From the NCBI GenBank assembly GCA_910586245.1, contig CAJUFY010000004.1, positions 62,001-126,000 of the forward strand: a stretch of 64,000 nt of DNA. The letters are read 5' to 3'. Source of the stretch: an uncultured Christensenella sp. Its GTDB lineage: Bacteria; Bacillota; Clostridia; Christensenellales; Borkfalkiaceae. Shown here one piece after another: positions 8,963 to 17,869 of the stretch (positions within the stretch are counted from its first letter, which is position 1; every line of letters begins with the position of its first letter). The notes under the pieces were generated by a model that was given only the letters and a program-made list of their open reading frames with translations, had not been told where the DNA came from and did no database searches. The position numbers were made by a program, and so were the translations under genes.

Positions 8963-11900
8963 ATGAGGAAAAAGAACAAAGCCATTTTAGCGCTCAGCGT
9001 GTTATTCACGCTTTCCTTCGGCGCAGCCCTTGCAGGTTGCGGCGGAGGCGGGCATAAACCGACGCTCGTCGAAGGGAAAGACCCCACCTGTACGGAATCG
9101 GGTTACGAACAGTATTATTTGTGCACGCACTGCGACAAATTCTATTCCGACGAGGCGTGCAAAAAGGAAATTCCCGCGCCCGTTGCAATCAACGCGCTCG
9201 GGCACGACATGACAAAACACGACGAGGACGAGGCAACCTGCACGCACCCCGGAAATGTAGAGTATTACACCTGTTCGCGGGAGGAGGGCGTTTATTATGC
9301 CGACTCGGAGGGATCGCAAAAGCTTTCCGAAATCGGCGTGACGGTCGATCACGATTTCTCGGGCGAAGGGTTTCGTCCCGCCGAGGATCCCACAAAAGAC
9401 GCGTACGGCAGAAAACCTTCCTGGACATGCAACTCGTGCCATACGATGTACGGCGACAAATACGGCGATAAGGTCGTGACGGAAGAGGATTTGCGGATCG
9501 ACAAGATTCAGGAAACGATCGACGGCGAGTTGACGGACGAATTCTATCAGGAAGAGAACGCATTTGTGATCGGTGCAAGTAACGTGCGCGAAGGCGGTTT
9601 GGGCATAGTGTTAAACGCGACGCTCGCAAAGGACGGCGTTTATTTTCACTTGGTTACGAATCACAATACGCCCGCAGCGGAACAGGACAGATGGGGAAGC
9701 GTTAAAATTTATATCAACGCCCGCAACACCGAGGATAAAAAACTGCCCGGGAATGCGGCGGTCAGCGAAGCGCAGACCATCGTGATGAATCTCGGGCTCA
9801 ACGGCAATATCGGTACGCACGACGCGCATACCGTGAAGTCGTTCAAAACCGTAACGAACGAAGAAAAAGCGCCTACGAAGTATACGACCGTTTGGGAAGT
9901 TTATTGTTCCTTTGAAAAACTTGCCCAAACCAACAAATCCGTTTTGCAATACGCCTTTGAAGAGCAAGACGGCAAAACCGTTCTTAAAAACGGATATAAC
10001 GTGTTGGTGACGACGGTCGGGTGCATGTACAACAAAGACCAAGCCGAAAAGTTCGAGAACAACGGAACGAGCCTTTGCTCGCCGATCGGCGACGGCGACG
10101 TGACGGAGGCATGGTATCTCTGGGAGAAGTCGGGTTATTCCGACAGAAGCGAGGCGCATAAATATATGATCGTCACGCAAGAGGGCTTATCGGAGGATTT
10201 CCGCACCGTGGCAACGGAATACAAGGTAAATATCGTTGCAGATGATAACGTAACGATCAGCGGATTATCCGAAAAAGTAGCGGTAGACGGAACGCTGGAA
10301 GGAACGGTTACCGTGAAGGAAGGCTACGTGTTCCGCGGATTGAACGTCAACGGCAAAACGGTACAGGCAAGTGCGGGTGCGTTCAGCGTTTCGATTTCCG
10401 ATTTGGAGCTTCCCTGGAATACGGCGGATATTACCGTAACCCCCGTTGTCGTGAAAAACGAAACGCAGACGGTTGCGGTTACGCTCAAAGATAAAACGAA
10501 AGACGGCGTTTCTTTGCTTGCAAATGCAGACGTTTCTTTAACGGACGGCTTCGGCGAACCGATTACGGTAACGACCGATGCAAACGGCGTAGTTACCTTT
10601 AACGATCTCCTGTGCACGACCTACACGCTTACGGTGGAAGGCTATCCGCAAAAGACGCTTGTCGTAACGAAAGGCACGGGAACGGCGGAATTCGAATTGA
10701 TTAAGATTTTTGCGATTGCCGGCAACGACAACGTGATTGTGAGCGATTTGGAGAAATCCGTTTCGATCGTGGAAGCATTGAATCCCGATAAAACTTATAC
10801 GGGCACGGCGGAGGTCGTAACGGACAGCGCTCTCAAAACGGCGAACGTTCTGTTGGAAACGACGGTAAGAGCGGAAAATTTTGCCGACGGTTGGACTTAT
10901 AAGACGACGATGCAGCGTTTCATGATTCAGATGACGGAAAGCGGCAAAGGACTTTTCTTCTGGGTTTTCAATAACGGCGGCTATAAAGCAAATATCAAAT
11001 CAATCAACAATTTGTATAATTACGAGAATGAAGGCGGTTCGGAGCTCGACATCAATAATTGGGGCGAAGACGGAAGAGGCTGGATCGTTCCGTTCATCAG
11101 AAGCGACGACGGCTTGAAACTGCGCGTGATAAGAGACGGAAACTCGATCGCATTATATGCGTACGATAATGCGGATTGGGTTTATTTCGGGAAGGTCGAT
11201 TGCGAAGAAAACGATCAAACGAAAATCGTATTTTACGGCACGGGCTGCGGCTGGGAATTCACGCAAACGTCGGTTACGAATATCGGAACTTATGTGGAAG
11301 AACAGCTTCCCGTGGTCGGAACGCCCGGTCATATCGCGCACTATGTAAACGGAAACAAATACTATCTGCCTGACGGCACGCCGATTACTGCGGCTGAAGT
11401 TAAGACGGAATTGATCGAGTCTCAGGCGACGGTAACGCTCGTATTAAAGAATTTGGACGGCGAAAACGTAACGGTGGCAAACGGGACGGAGATTACAATA
11501 AACTCGCTCTTCCACAACGGAACGCTTACGGCGGGCGCGAACGGCGTTCTGAGCGGGACGCTCTACGTCGGCGAATACACGGCGAGCCTTTACGGATATA
11601 AAGACGCACCGCTTACCGTTTCGGAAAGCGGGGAAGTCACGCTTATCATGAACGCGACGATTGCACATGCAAACAATAACAACGTTGTTGTAAACGATGC
11701 GGACGGGACAGTCACGATTGCGGAAGGATTGCCTGCGGACAATTCGTATACAGGCAATGCGGAATTCGTCACGGACGGCGCGTTGGGATCTGCGAACGTA
11801 TTGTTCGAGGTGACGGTAAAAGCGGATAATTTTGAGGACGGTTGGACTTACAAAACGACCATGCAGCGCTTCATGATTCAAATGACGGAGAGCGGCAAAG

Positions 11901-14017
11901 GCGTATTTTTCTGGACGTTTAACAGCAATGGCGACAAAGCGAACGTCAAAGCAATCAATAGTTTAACGGATCGTACGCAGGAGGGCGGCGCAGAGCTTGA
12001 CCTCGATAAAACGACGACGGAAGAGCAAAGAGGCTGGGTCGTTCCGTTTATAAAGGGCGACGGGTTGAGGCTGCGCCTGGTGCGAAACGGAGATAAGATC
12101 GCGTTGTATGGACGCAACGAATCGGAATGGATTTACCTCGGCAGCGCGGAATGTGAAGAAAACGCTCAAACGAAGGTCGTGCTTTACGGCACGGGCTGCG
12201 GCTGGGAATTTTCTCAAATGAATGTGACCGCTCTCGGAACACACGTCGATGAACGGCTCTTCGAGGCGGGAACGCCCGGTCATATCGAGCATTTCGTAAA
12301 CGGCGATCAATACTATTTGCCCGACGGCACGCCGACCACGGCGGAAGCGGTTAAGCTTGATATGGAAGTTTCTGCGGCGACGGTGACGCTCGTGTTAAAG
12401 GGCTTAAACGGCGAAAATCTGCCGATTCCCGAAGGAACGGAAATAGCGGTCGAATCGCGTTATCATAAAGGCGTGCTCACGGCGGACGCAAACGGCGTTC
12501 TGAGCGGAACGCTTTGCGCGGGAGAGGAATATACGGTAACGCTTTACGGCTTTAACGACGAAACGTTTGCGGTGGAAGCGAGCGGGGAAGCAACGCTTAC
12601 CATGAATGCGACGATTGCCTATGCAAGCAACGATAACGTGATTGTAGACAACGCAAATCAGAAGATTGCGATTGTGGAAAGTCTGCCTGCCGATAAGTCG
12701 TATACAGGACATGCGGAACTTGTAACTGACGGCGCACTGAAAAATGCGGACGTCGTATTGGAAACGACGGTAAAAGCCGTCAACTTCGAAGACGGTTGGA
12801 CGGTGAAATCGACCATGCAGCGTTTCATCGTTCAGATAACCGACAGCGGCAAGGGTTTCTTCTTCTGGACGTGGAATGCAGAGGGCAATAAAGCGTGCTA
12901 TCAGGAAATTTACAGCCTGACCAACCGTGAGGAAAACAAGGGAAGAGATTTAAACGATTGGACGGAAAAAGAAAGAGGCTGGATCGTTCCGTTCGTAAGG
13001 GGCGAGGGATTGAAGCTGCGCATTATGCGGAGCGGAAATAAAATTGCTTTATACGCTTACAACGGTACGGAATGGTTAGAGCTCGGTTATACGGATTGCG
13101 AAGCAAACGATAACCTGAAGGTTTGCTTCTACGGAACGGGCTGCGGCTGGGAGTTCTCGGAAATTGCCGTCACGGCGGCGGAAGAATATACGCTCAACGC
13201 GACCGTTACTGGGAATAAGGCGGGCGTTACGACCAATCTCACCGAAGGCGCGACGGTACGCTTTACGAACCTTCTCGGCTACGACAAAACGTTTACGGTC
13301 GGCACGAACGGCACGATCGGCGGCGCGAACGAAAAGCTTCCCGCGGGTGTATATTCCGTTACGGTTACCGGGAATGCGTATGCGGTTTATCTAAAGAAAC
13401 TGACCGTTTCCGAAAACGTTACGGAAATCGTGTTCGAATACAAAAGATTCGATATCGTGGAGCGTGACGGAAGCTACGATCTTTACGACTTCTCGCACGT
13501 CAACGATGAAAACGCGACGATCGAGAACAAGCAGTACGTCGAACGGTTCAATGCTCTTTCGACCGATACCTATAACGACGTTTCCGTAACGCTCGGCGGT
13601 AAGTTCAACAACAGCATGGCGGGCAACCGTTCGCAGGGTATCTTCATCAAATTCGAAGACGGAAAGTATATGTTCCTTCGGTTCAGCTGGTGGGATAATC
13701 AGTATAAAATCGAGTACATGCAAGGCGGCGGGGATACCTGGAATTTGCCCGTCGTGCAGGATTGGCCTTGGGACGACGTTCTCAAATTCGATGAAACGCA
13801 AACGAATACGTGGACTTCCAATCAGGAGATGAAGTTGCAGCTCGTTCGCAGCGGCAATACGCTGAAAGTTTATCTGGACGGCGTGTGCGTGCGTACGAAT
13901 ACGCTGAACGAAGAATACGCCGACGACAAAGTGCAGGTCGGATTCTTTGCCTGGGACGCTGCGGAGGACGGCGCAACGTGGAACTTCGAGATTTCGGAAA
14001 CGCTTCCCGAAGCTTGA
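8963..14017 (+). CDS. Giant multidomain surface lipoprotein with three about 317-residue repeats
   Basis: 1684 residues with lipobox ALAGC (Cys26). In order: Cys/His modules of the type common on clostridial surface proteins (TCTESGYEQYYLC, CTHPGNVEYYTC; residues 35-175); a CBM9-like domain (180-415); a beta repeat (420-493); a prealbumin-like module (498-580); three repeat units starting near residues 583, 900 and 1218; another prealbumin-like module (1409-1493); and a concanavalin/LamG-like domain (1497-1684). Each repeat carries DGWT(Y/V)K(T/S)TMQRF, GKGxFFW and GTGCGWEF and looks like a jelly-roll binder. The third lacks the trailing module. No catalytic motif is seen, so a glycan-binding scaffold is inferred. 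It is the last lipoprotein of the set. Confidence 0.75.
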   Translation: MRKKNKAILALSVLFTLSFGAALAGCGGGGHKPTLVEGKDPTCTESGYEQYYLCTHCDKFYSDEACKKEIPAPVAINALGHDMTKHDEDEATCTHPGNVEYYTCSREEGVYYADSEGSQKLSEIGVTVDHDFSGEGFRPAEDPTKDAYGRKPSWTCNSCHTMYGDKYGDKVVTEEDLRIDKIQETIDGELTDEFYQEENAFVIGASNVREGGLGIVLNATLAKDGVYFHLVTNHNTPAAEQDRWGSVKIYINARNTEDKKLPGNAAVSEAQTIVMNLGLNGNIGTHDAHTVKSFKTVTNEEKAPTKYTTVWEVYCSFEKLAQTNKSVLQYAFEEQDGKTVLKNGYNVLVTTVGCMYNKDQAEKFENNGTSLCSPIGDGDVTEAWYLWEKSGYSDRSEAHKYMIVTQEGLSEDFRTVATEYKVNIVADDNVTISGLSEKVAVDGTLEGTVTVKEGYVFRGLNVNGKTVQASAGAFSVSISDLELPWNTADITVTPVVVKNETQTVAVTLKDKTKDGVSLLANADVSLTDGFGEPITVTTDANGVVTFNDLLCTTYTLTVEGYPQKTLVVTKGTGTAEFELIKIFAIAGNDNVIVSDLEKSVSIVEALNPDKTYTGTAEVVTDSALKTANVLLETTVRAENFADGWTYKTTMQRFMIQMTESGKGLFFWVFNNGGYKANIKSINNLYNYENEGGSELDINNWGEDGRGWIVPFIRSDDGLKLRVIRDGNSIALYAYDNADWVYFGKVDCEENDQTKIVFYGTGCGWEFTQTSVTNIGTYVEEQLPVVGTPGHIAHYVNGNKYYLPDGTPITAAEVKTELIESQATVTLVLKNLDGENVTVANGTEITINSLFHNGTLTAGANGVLSGTLYVGEYTASLYGYKDAPLTVSESGEVTLIMNATIAHANNNNVVVNDADGTVTIAEGLPADNSYTGNAEFVTDGALGSANVLFEVTVKADNFEDGWTYKTTMQRFMIQMTESGKGVFFWTFNSNGDKANVKAINSLTDRTQEGGAELDLDKTTTEEQRGWVVPFIKGDGLRLRLVRNGDKIALYGRNESEWIYLGSAECEENAQTKVVLYGTGCGWEFSQMNVTALGTHVDERLFEAGTPGHIEHFVNGDQYYLPDGTPTTAEAVKLDMEVSAATVTLVLKGLNGENLPIPEGTEIAVESRYHKGVLTADANGVLSGTLCAGEEYTVTLYGFNDETFAVEASGEATLTMNATIAYASNDNVIVDNANQKIAIVESLPADKSYTGHAELVTDGALKNADVVLETTVKAVNFEDGWTVKSTMQRFIVQITDSGKGFFFWTWNAEGNKACYQEIYSLTNREENKGRDLNDWTEKERGWIVPFVRGEGLKLRIMRSGNKIALYAYNGTEWLELGYTDCEANDNLKVCFYGTGCGWEFSEIAVTAAEEYTLNATVTGNKAGVTTNLTEGATVRFTNLLGYDKTFTVGTNGTIGGANEKLPAGVYSVTVTGNAYAVYLKKLTVSENVTEIVFEYKRFDIVERDGSYDLYDFSHVNDENATIENKQYVERFNALSTDTYNDVSVTLGGKFNNSMAGNRSQGIFIKFEDGKYMFLRFSWWDNQYKIEYMQGGGDTWNLPVVQDWPWDDVLKFDETQTNTWTSNQEMKLQLVRSGNTLKVYLDGVCVRTNTLNEEYADDKVQVGFFAWDAAEDGATWNFEISETLPEA
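10711..13187 (+). repeat. Three tandem in-frame repeats (period about 951-954 bp)
   Basis: Matching codons recur at 10733, 11684 and 12638, giving offsets of 951 and 954 bp. Each unit encodes a binding-domain-like sandwich plus a connecting beta module. The third copy keeps only the sandwich. The copies are diverged at DNA level, so the duplication is old and not an assembly artefact. Confidence 0.85.
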
Positions 14018-14048
14018 AATTGAATTTTTGTTGAAAAGACTGCAAAAG

Positions 14049-14074
14049 GGGGTGGCGGCGTCTGCCGCCGCCCC
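14049..14074 (+). promoter_or_regulatory. GC-rich intercistronic hairpin before GH3 gene
   Basis: GGGGTGGCGGC and GCCGCCGCCCC flank a 4-nt loop, giving an 11-bp stem with one G-U pair. No T-run follows on either side. It lies between the giant lipoprotein and the cytoplasmic GH3 gene. It may stabilise upstream mRNA ends or attenuate read-through, but it does not look like a complete intrinsic terminator. Confidence 0.5.
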
Positions 14075-14098
14075 TGACTGTTCGGTGAGGAGTAAAAA

Positions 14099-16093
14099 AT
14101 GGACTTGAAAAATTTGACGGTGGAAGAAAAACTGCGGTTGATCTGCGGCAAAGACGCGTGGCAAACTTGCGATTTTAACGGCAAACTTCCGTTCGTGAAA
14201 GTAACGGACGCGAGCATGGGCGTGAGGACGGCTAAGGAAGACGGGAGTGGGGATAAGCCTTCCGTTTCCTATCCCTCCTCGCAAATGCTGGCGAACACGT
14301 GGAATTTGGAAACGGTGCGCACATACGCCGAATGCGTGGCGGACGACTGTTTGGAATACGGTGCGGATATCCTTTTGGGACCGGGCGTGAATATCAAACG
14401 CAATCCTTTATGCGGGAGAAACTTCGAGTATTATTCGGAGGACCCGTATTTAGCGGGCGTTATCGCGCGGGAATACATAAGCGCCATGCAACAAGAGGGC
14501 GCGGGCGCGTGCTTGAAGCATTTTTGCTGCAATAACCTCGAATATAACCGCAGATTGCAGTCGAGCGAGGTGGACGAGCGAACGCTCAGAGAAATCTATT
14601 ACAAGCCGTTTGAAATTGCGTGCGAGGCAAAGCCCGTTTCGCTCATGTGTTCGTATAACAAAATCAACGGCGTGCAAGGTTCGGAATACAGAAAGGGCTT
14701 TGCTGTCTTGCGCGAGGAATACGGTTTTGACGGCGCGGTGATTTCGGACTGGGACGCGGTATACGACAGGGCAAAAGCGGCAAAGGCGGGGTTAGACCTC
14801 GAAATGCCGTTTTCGCAGAGCAATTACGAGAAATTGCTCGAAGATTATCAAGCGGGCAAAATCACGGAAGCGGAAATCGACGAATGCGCGCAGCGCGTAT
14901 TGGATATGGTTTCCCGTTGCAAGCAGTTGCAGGAAGGCAAAAAGAGAAAACGCACGCAAGCGGAGCGCGTGAAAGTCGCGCAGGAAACGGCGGAAGAAAG
15001 TATTGTATTGTTGAAAAACGACGGCGTGCTTCCCTTGAAAAAAGGGCAGAAAGTCGCCGCGTGCGGAATATACGGCGCGCCGTACAGTGCAAACAGCGAT
15101 TATTCGCGTTATTTGGCGGGCGGAGGGTCGAGCAAAGTCGTACGCTTGACGAATGTATTCGATATCCCCGAAGTGCTGCGCAAGCAAGGATTTTCGGTGC
15201 TTTTTAACGGCGGATTCGACGACAACGGAATTAACAACTGGGTGAGAATGAGCCCGCGTGCGGCTACCGAAAATGCGGCGGTGAGCGACGTGAATCTTGT
15301 TTTTGCGGGCACGGGCGGCGAGATCGAACATGAAGGAAACGACCGCAAGCAAATGAAACTTTCCGACGTGCAGGAGCGCGCCATTTTGGATGCCGCGGCG
15401 GTCAATCCCAATACGGTGGTAGTGCTGTTCGCGGGCGCGCCGATCGACGTGAGCGCTTGGATCGACGAAGTTGCGGCAGTCGTTTGGGCAGGCTTCCCGG
15501 GCGAACGGGGTGACGAAGCGGTTGCGAATATTTTAACGGGCAAGGTCAATCCGAGCGGAAAACTTACGGAAACGTTCCCGCTACGCTACGAAGATACGCC
15601 CGCTTCGCAGGGGTATATCGACGGAACGGTGACGCGCTACGAAGAGGGACTCGACGTGGGTTATCGGTATTACGATACTTACGGCGTGGACGTACTGTTT
15701 CCGTTCGGCTACGGACTTTCCTATTCGGAATTTGACTATAAAAATCTGACGTTGAAAGGGACTGGCGATAAACTCGAAGTAAACTTCGAAATCGAAAACG
15801 GTTCGGAAATCGACGGCAAAGAGGTTTCGCAAGTTTACGTGCGCGCGGTGAGCTCGTACGTTTATCGTCCGTATAAAGAATTAAAGGGCTTTGCAAAGAC
15901 GTTTGTAAAGTCGGGTAAAACGGAAAAGGTGACGGTAAGGCTCGACAAACACGCGTTCGAATATTGGTCGGTCGGGCACGATCGTTGGGAAGTGGAGGAC
16001 GGCATATACGAAATCATTGTAGCCGCGTCCGTTGCAGACGAAAAACTCAAAATAAAGATTAAAATCAAAGACGGCAAAATAACTGTTTTGTAA
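14099..16093 (+). CDS. Cytoplasmic GH3 beta-glycosidase
   Basis: 664 residues without a signal peptide. The classical GH3 order is present: a TIM barrel (1-270) with KHFCCNN and nucleophile Asp217 in FDGAVISDWD, then the (alpha/beta)6 sandwich (about 300-500, including GTGGEIEHEGNDR, which supplies the acid Glu region), then a fibronectin-III-like end (560-660). GGTGAGGAGT precedes the ATG. It should hydrolyse imported beta-linked di- or oligosaccharides. Followed after 12 bp by a GH2 gene and then GH78, all on one strand. Confidence 0.93.
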   Translation: MDLKNLTVEEKLRLICGKDAWQTCDFNGKLPFVKVTDASMGVRTAKEDGSGDKPSVSYPSSQMLANTWNLETVRTYAECVADDCLEYGADILLGPGVNIKRNPLCGRNFEYYSEDPYLAGVIAREYISAMQQEGAGACLKHFCCNNLEYNRRLQSSEVDERTLREIYYKPFEIACEAKPVSLMCSYNKINGVQGSEYRKGFAVLREEYGFDGAVISDWDAVYDRAKAAKAGLDLEMPFSQSNYEKLLEDYQAGKITEAEIDECAQRVLDMVSRCKQLQEGKKRKRTQAERVKVAQETAEESIVLLKNDGVLPLKKGQKVAACGIYGAPYSANSDYSRYLAGGGSSKVVRLTNVFDIPEVLRKQGFSVLFNGGFDDNGINNWVRMSPRAATENAAVSDVNLVFAGTGGEIEHEGNDRKQMKLSDVQERAILDAAAVNPNTVVVLFAGAPIDVSAWIDEVAAVVWAGFPGERGDEAVANILTGKVNPSGKLTETFPLRYEDTPASQGYIDGTVTRYEEGLDVGYRYYDTYGVDVLFPFGYGLSYSEFDYKNLTLKGTGDKLEVNFEIENGSEIDGKEVSQVYVRAVSSYVYRPYKELKGFAKTFVKSGKTEKVTVRLDKHAFEYWSVGHDRWEVEDGIYEIIVAASVADEKLKIKIKIKDGKITVL

Positions 16094-16105
16094 ACAAGGA
16101 AAGCT

Positions 16106-17869
16106 ATGGTGGAAAGACAAGAATATCCGCGCCCGCAGTTTCGGCGGGATAGTTGGCAAAACTTAAACGGCGAATGGGAATTTGCGTTTGACGATCAAAA
16201 CGAGGGCAAGGCACAAGGTTGGTGGAAGGGCGATCAAAAGCTCGGTCAAAAAATCAACGTGCCGTTTTCCTATCAGTACCCCGCAAGCGGGATAAACGAC
16301 AAGACGGTTCACGACATCACGTGGTACCGCCGCACGTTCGTGATCGAAAAGCAGAACGCGGGCAAGCGGGTTTTATTGTGCTTCAACGCCGCCGATTACG
16401 AAACGGACGTGTGGGTAAACGGGATTCATGCGATCACGCATAAGGGCGGCTTTGTGCCGTTCTCGGTGGATATTACCGACTATCTGCACGGCGGTGGCGG
16501 TGAAAACGTGCTCGTTGTACGCTGTTTCGATAGCTTGGAAACGGCTGTGCCGCGCGGCAAACAGCATTGGGAAGGGATCACCTACGGTTGTTTCTATTAT
16601 CCGAATTCGGGCATCTGGCAAAGCGTGTGGCTGGAATTTTTCGGGCAGGACTGCATCGAGAGCTATTCGCTCAAAGCGGATATCGACAGTCGCTCCGTAA
16701 AGGGCGAGCTCCGTACCATGTACAAAAAAGCGGACGAGGCGGAAATCGTTCTTATCTTTCAAGGGAAAGTTTTGCAAAAGCATCGGATATTATTGCCGCA
16801 AAAGCGCACGCGGTTTTCAATCGACTTTTCGAATATCGCATTTGATTTTAACGGTTTGCTTTGGTCGGTAGAAAATCCGAATTTGATTTCGGTTGACTTT
16901 ACGTTATATGCGGACGGCAGGGAGTGCGACAGGGCGCATACGCGGTTGGGAATGCGCAAAATACATATCGACGAAACGGGCAAAATCTGCCTGAACGATA
17001 AGCCGCTTTATCAGCGATTGATTTTGGATCAGGGCTACTGGGAAGAGAGCGGGCTTACGCCGCCGAGCGCGGAGGCGTTAAAGCGGGATATAGAACTTGC
17101 CAAAGCCATGGGCTTTAACGGCGCACGCAAGCATCAGAAATTCGAGGATCCGTATTTTTATTACTATGCGGAAGAGCTGGGTTTTCTCACCTGGTGCGAA
17201 ATGCCGAGCGCGCTCACGTTCTGCGAAGAGGAAATCGCCTCGATCACGCGAGAATGGCAGGAAATATTATCCGTTGCAAAAAACTTTACGAGCAATATCT
17301 GTTACGTCCCGCTCAACGAGAGTTGGGGCGTGCGCGAGGTCGGCACGGACAAAGCGCAGCAGGACTTTGCGCGGAGTTTATATTACTTAACAAAGAGTAT
17401 CGACGGAGAAAAGTTGATATCCACCAATGACGGTTTCGAGAACGTGAATCCCACGGATATCGTAACGATTCACGATTATGAAATCGCCAAAGCAGAACAG
17501 TTCCCCGAAAAATATAAAGACGGGAAATACGACGGGTTGTATCCGCAGGGCTTCCGTTTGTTTGCCGATGGAAACATATATGAGGGGCAGCCCGTGCTGT
17601 TTACGGAGTTCGGCGGCATGGTGCTCAAAGCCGAGCAGAAGAGCGACACCTGGGGCTATAACGAGGGCGAAGCGAGCGAAGAATCGTTTTATGCTCACCT
17701 TAAAGAATTATTGCAGGGCATTGCGCAGACGGAGTTTCAGGGATATTGTTATACGCAGCTCACCGACGTACAGCAGGAAATCAACGGGCTCTTATATGCC
17801 GATCATACGCCGAAATTTGATAGTACGAAGCTGAAATCAATTTTTGAAACAGGGAAAAGAAAATGTTAA
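16106..17869 (+). CDS. Cytoplasmic GH2-family glycosidase
   Basis: 587 residues without a signal peptide. It has a sugar-binding jelly roll (1-170; WYRRTF, VWVNG), an immunoglobulin-like domain (175-290) and a TIM barrel (290-585). The acid/base is Glu405 in LNESWG and the nucleophile Glu501 in FTEFGG. It is shorter than LacZ and fits the compact GH2 enzymes (beta-galactosidase, beta-glucuronidase or arabinosidase-like), so specificity is open. AAGGA precedes the ATG. The stop overlaps the start of the GH78 gene by 7 bp, so the two are co-translated. Confidence 0.9.
   Translation: MVERQEYPRPQFRRDSWQNLNGEWEFAFDDQNEGKAQGWWKGDQKLGQKINVPFSYQYPASGINDKTVHDITWYRRTFVIEKQNAGKRVLLCFNAADYETDVWVNGIHAITHKGGFVPFSVDITDYLHGGGGENVLVVRCFDSLETAVPRGKQHWEGITYGCFYYPNSGIWQSVWLEFFGQDCIESYSLKADIDSRSVKGELRTMYKKADEAEIVLIFQGKVLQKHRILLPQKRTRFSIDFSNIAFDFNGLLWSVENPNLISVDFTLYADGRECDRAHTRLGMRKIHIDETGKICLNDKPLYQRLILDQGYWEESGLTPPSAEALKRDIELAKAMGFNGARKHQKFEDPYFYYYAEELGFLTWCEMPSALTFCEEEIASITREWQEILSVAKNFTSNICYVPLNESWGVREVGTDKAQQDFARSLYYLTKSIDGEKLISTNDGFENVNPTDIVTIHDYEIAKAEQFPEKYKDGKYDGLYPQGFRLFADGNIYEGQPVLFTEFGGMVLKAEQKSDTWGYNEGEASEESFYAHLKELLQGIAQTEFQGYCYTQLTDVQQEINGLLYADHTPKFDSTKLKSIFETGKRKC

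Noticed and set aside
10711..13187. Possible CRISPR or satellite array from the spaced repeats
   Set aside because: The repeats are about 950 bp, in frame and coding for protein domains.
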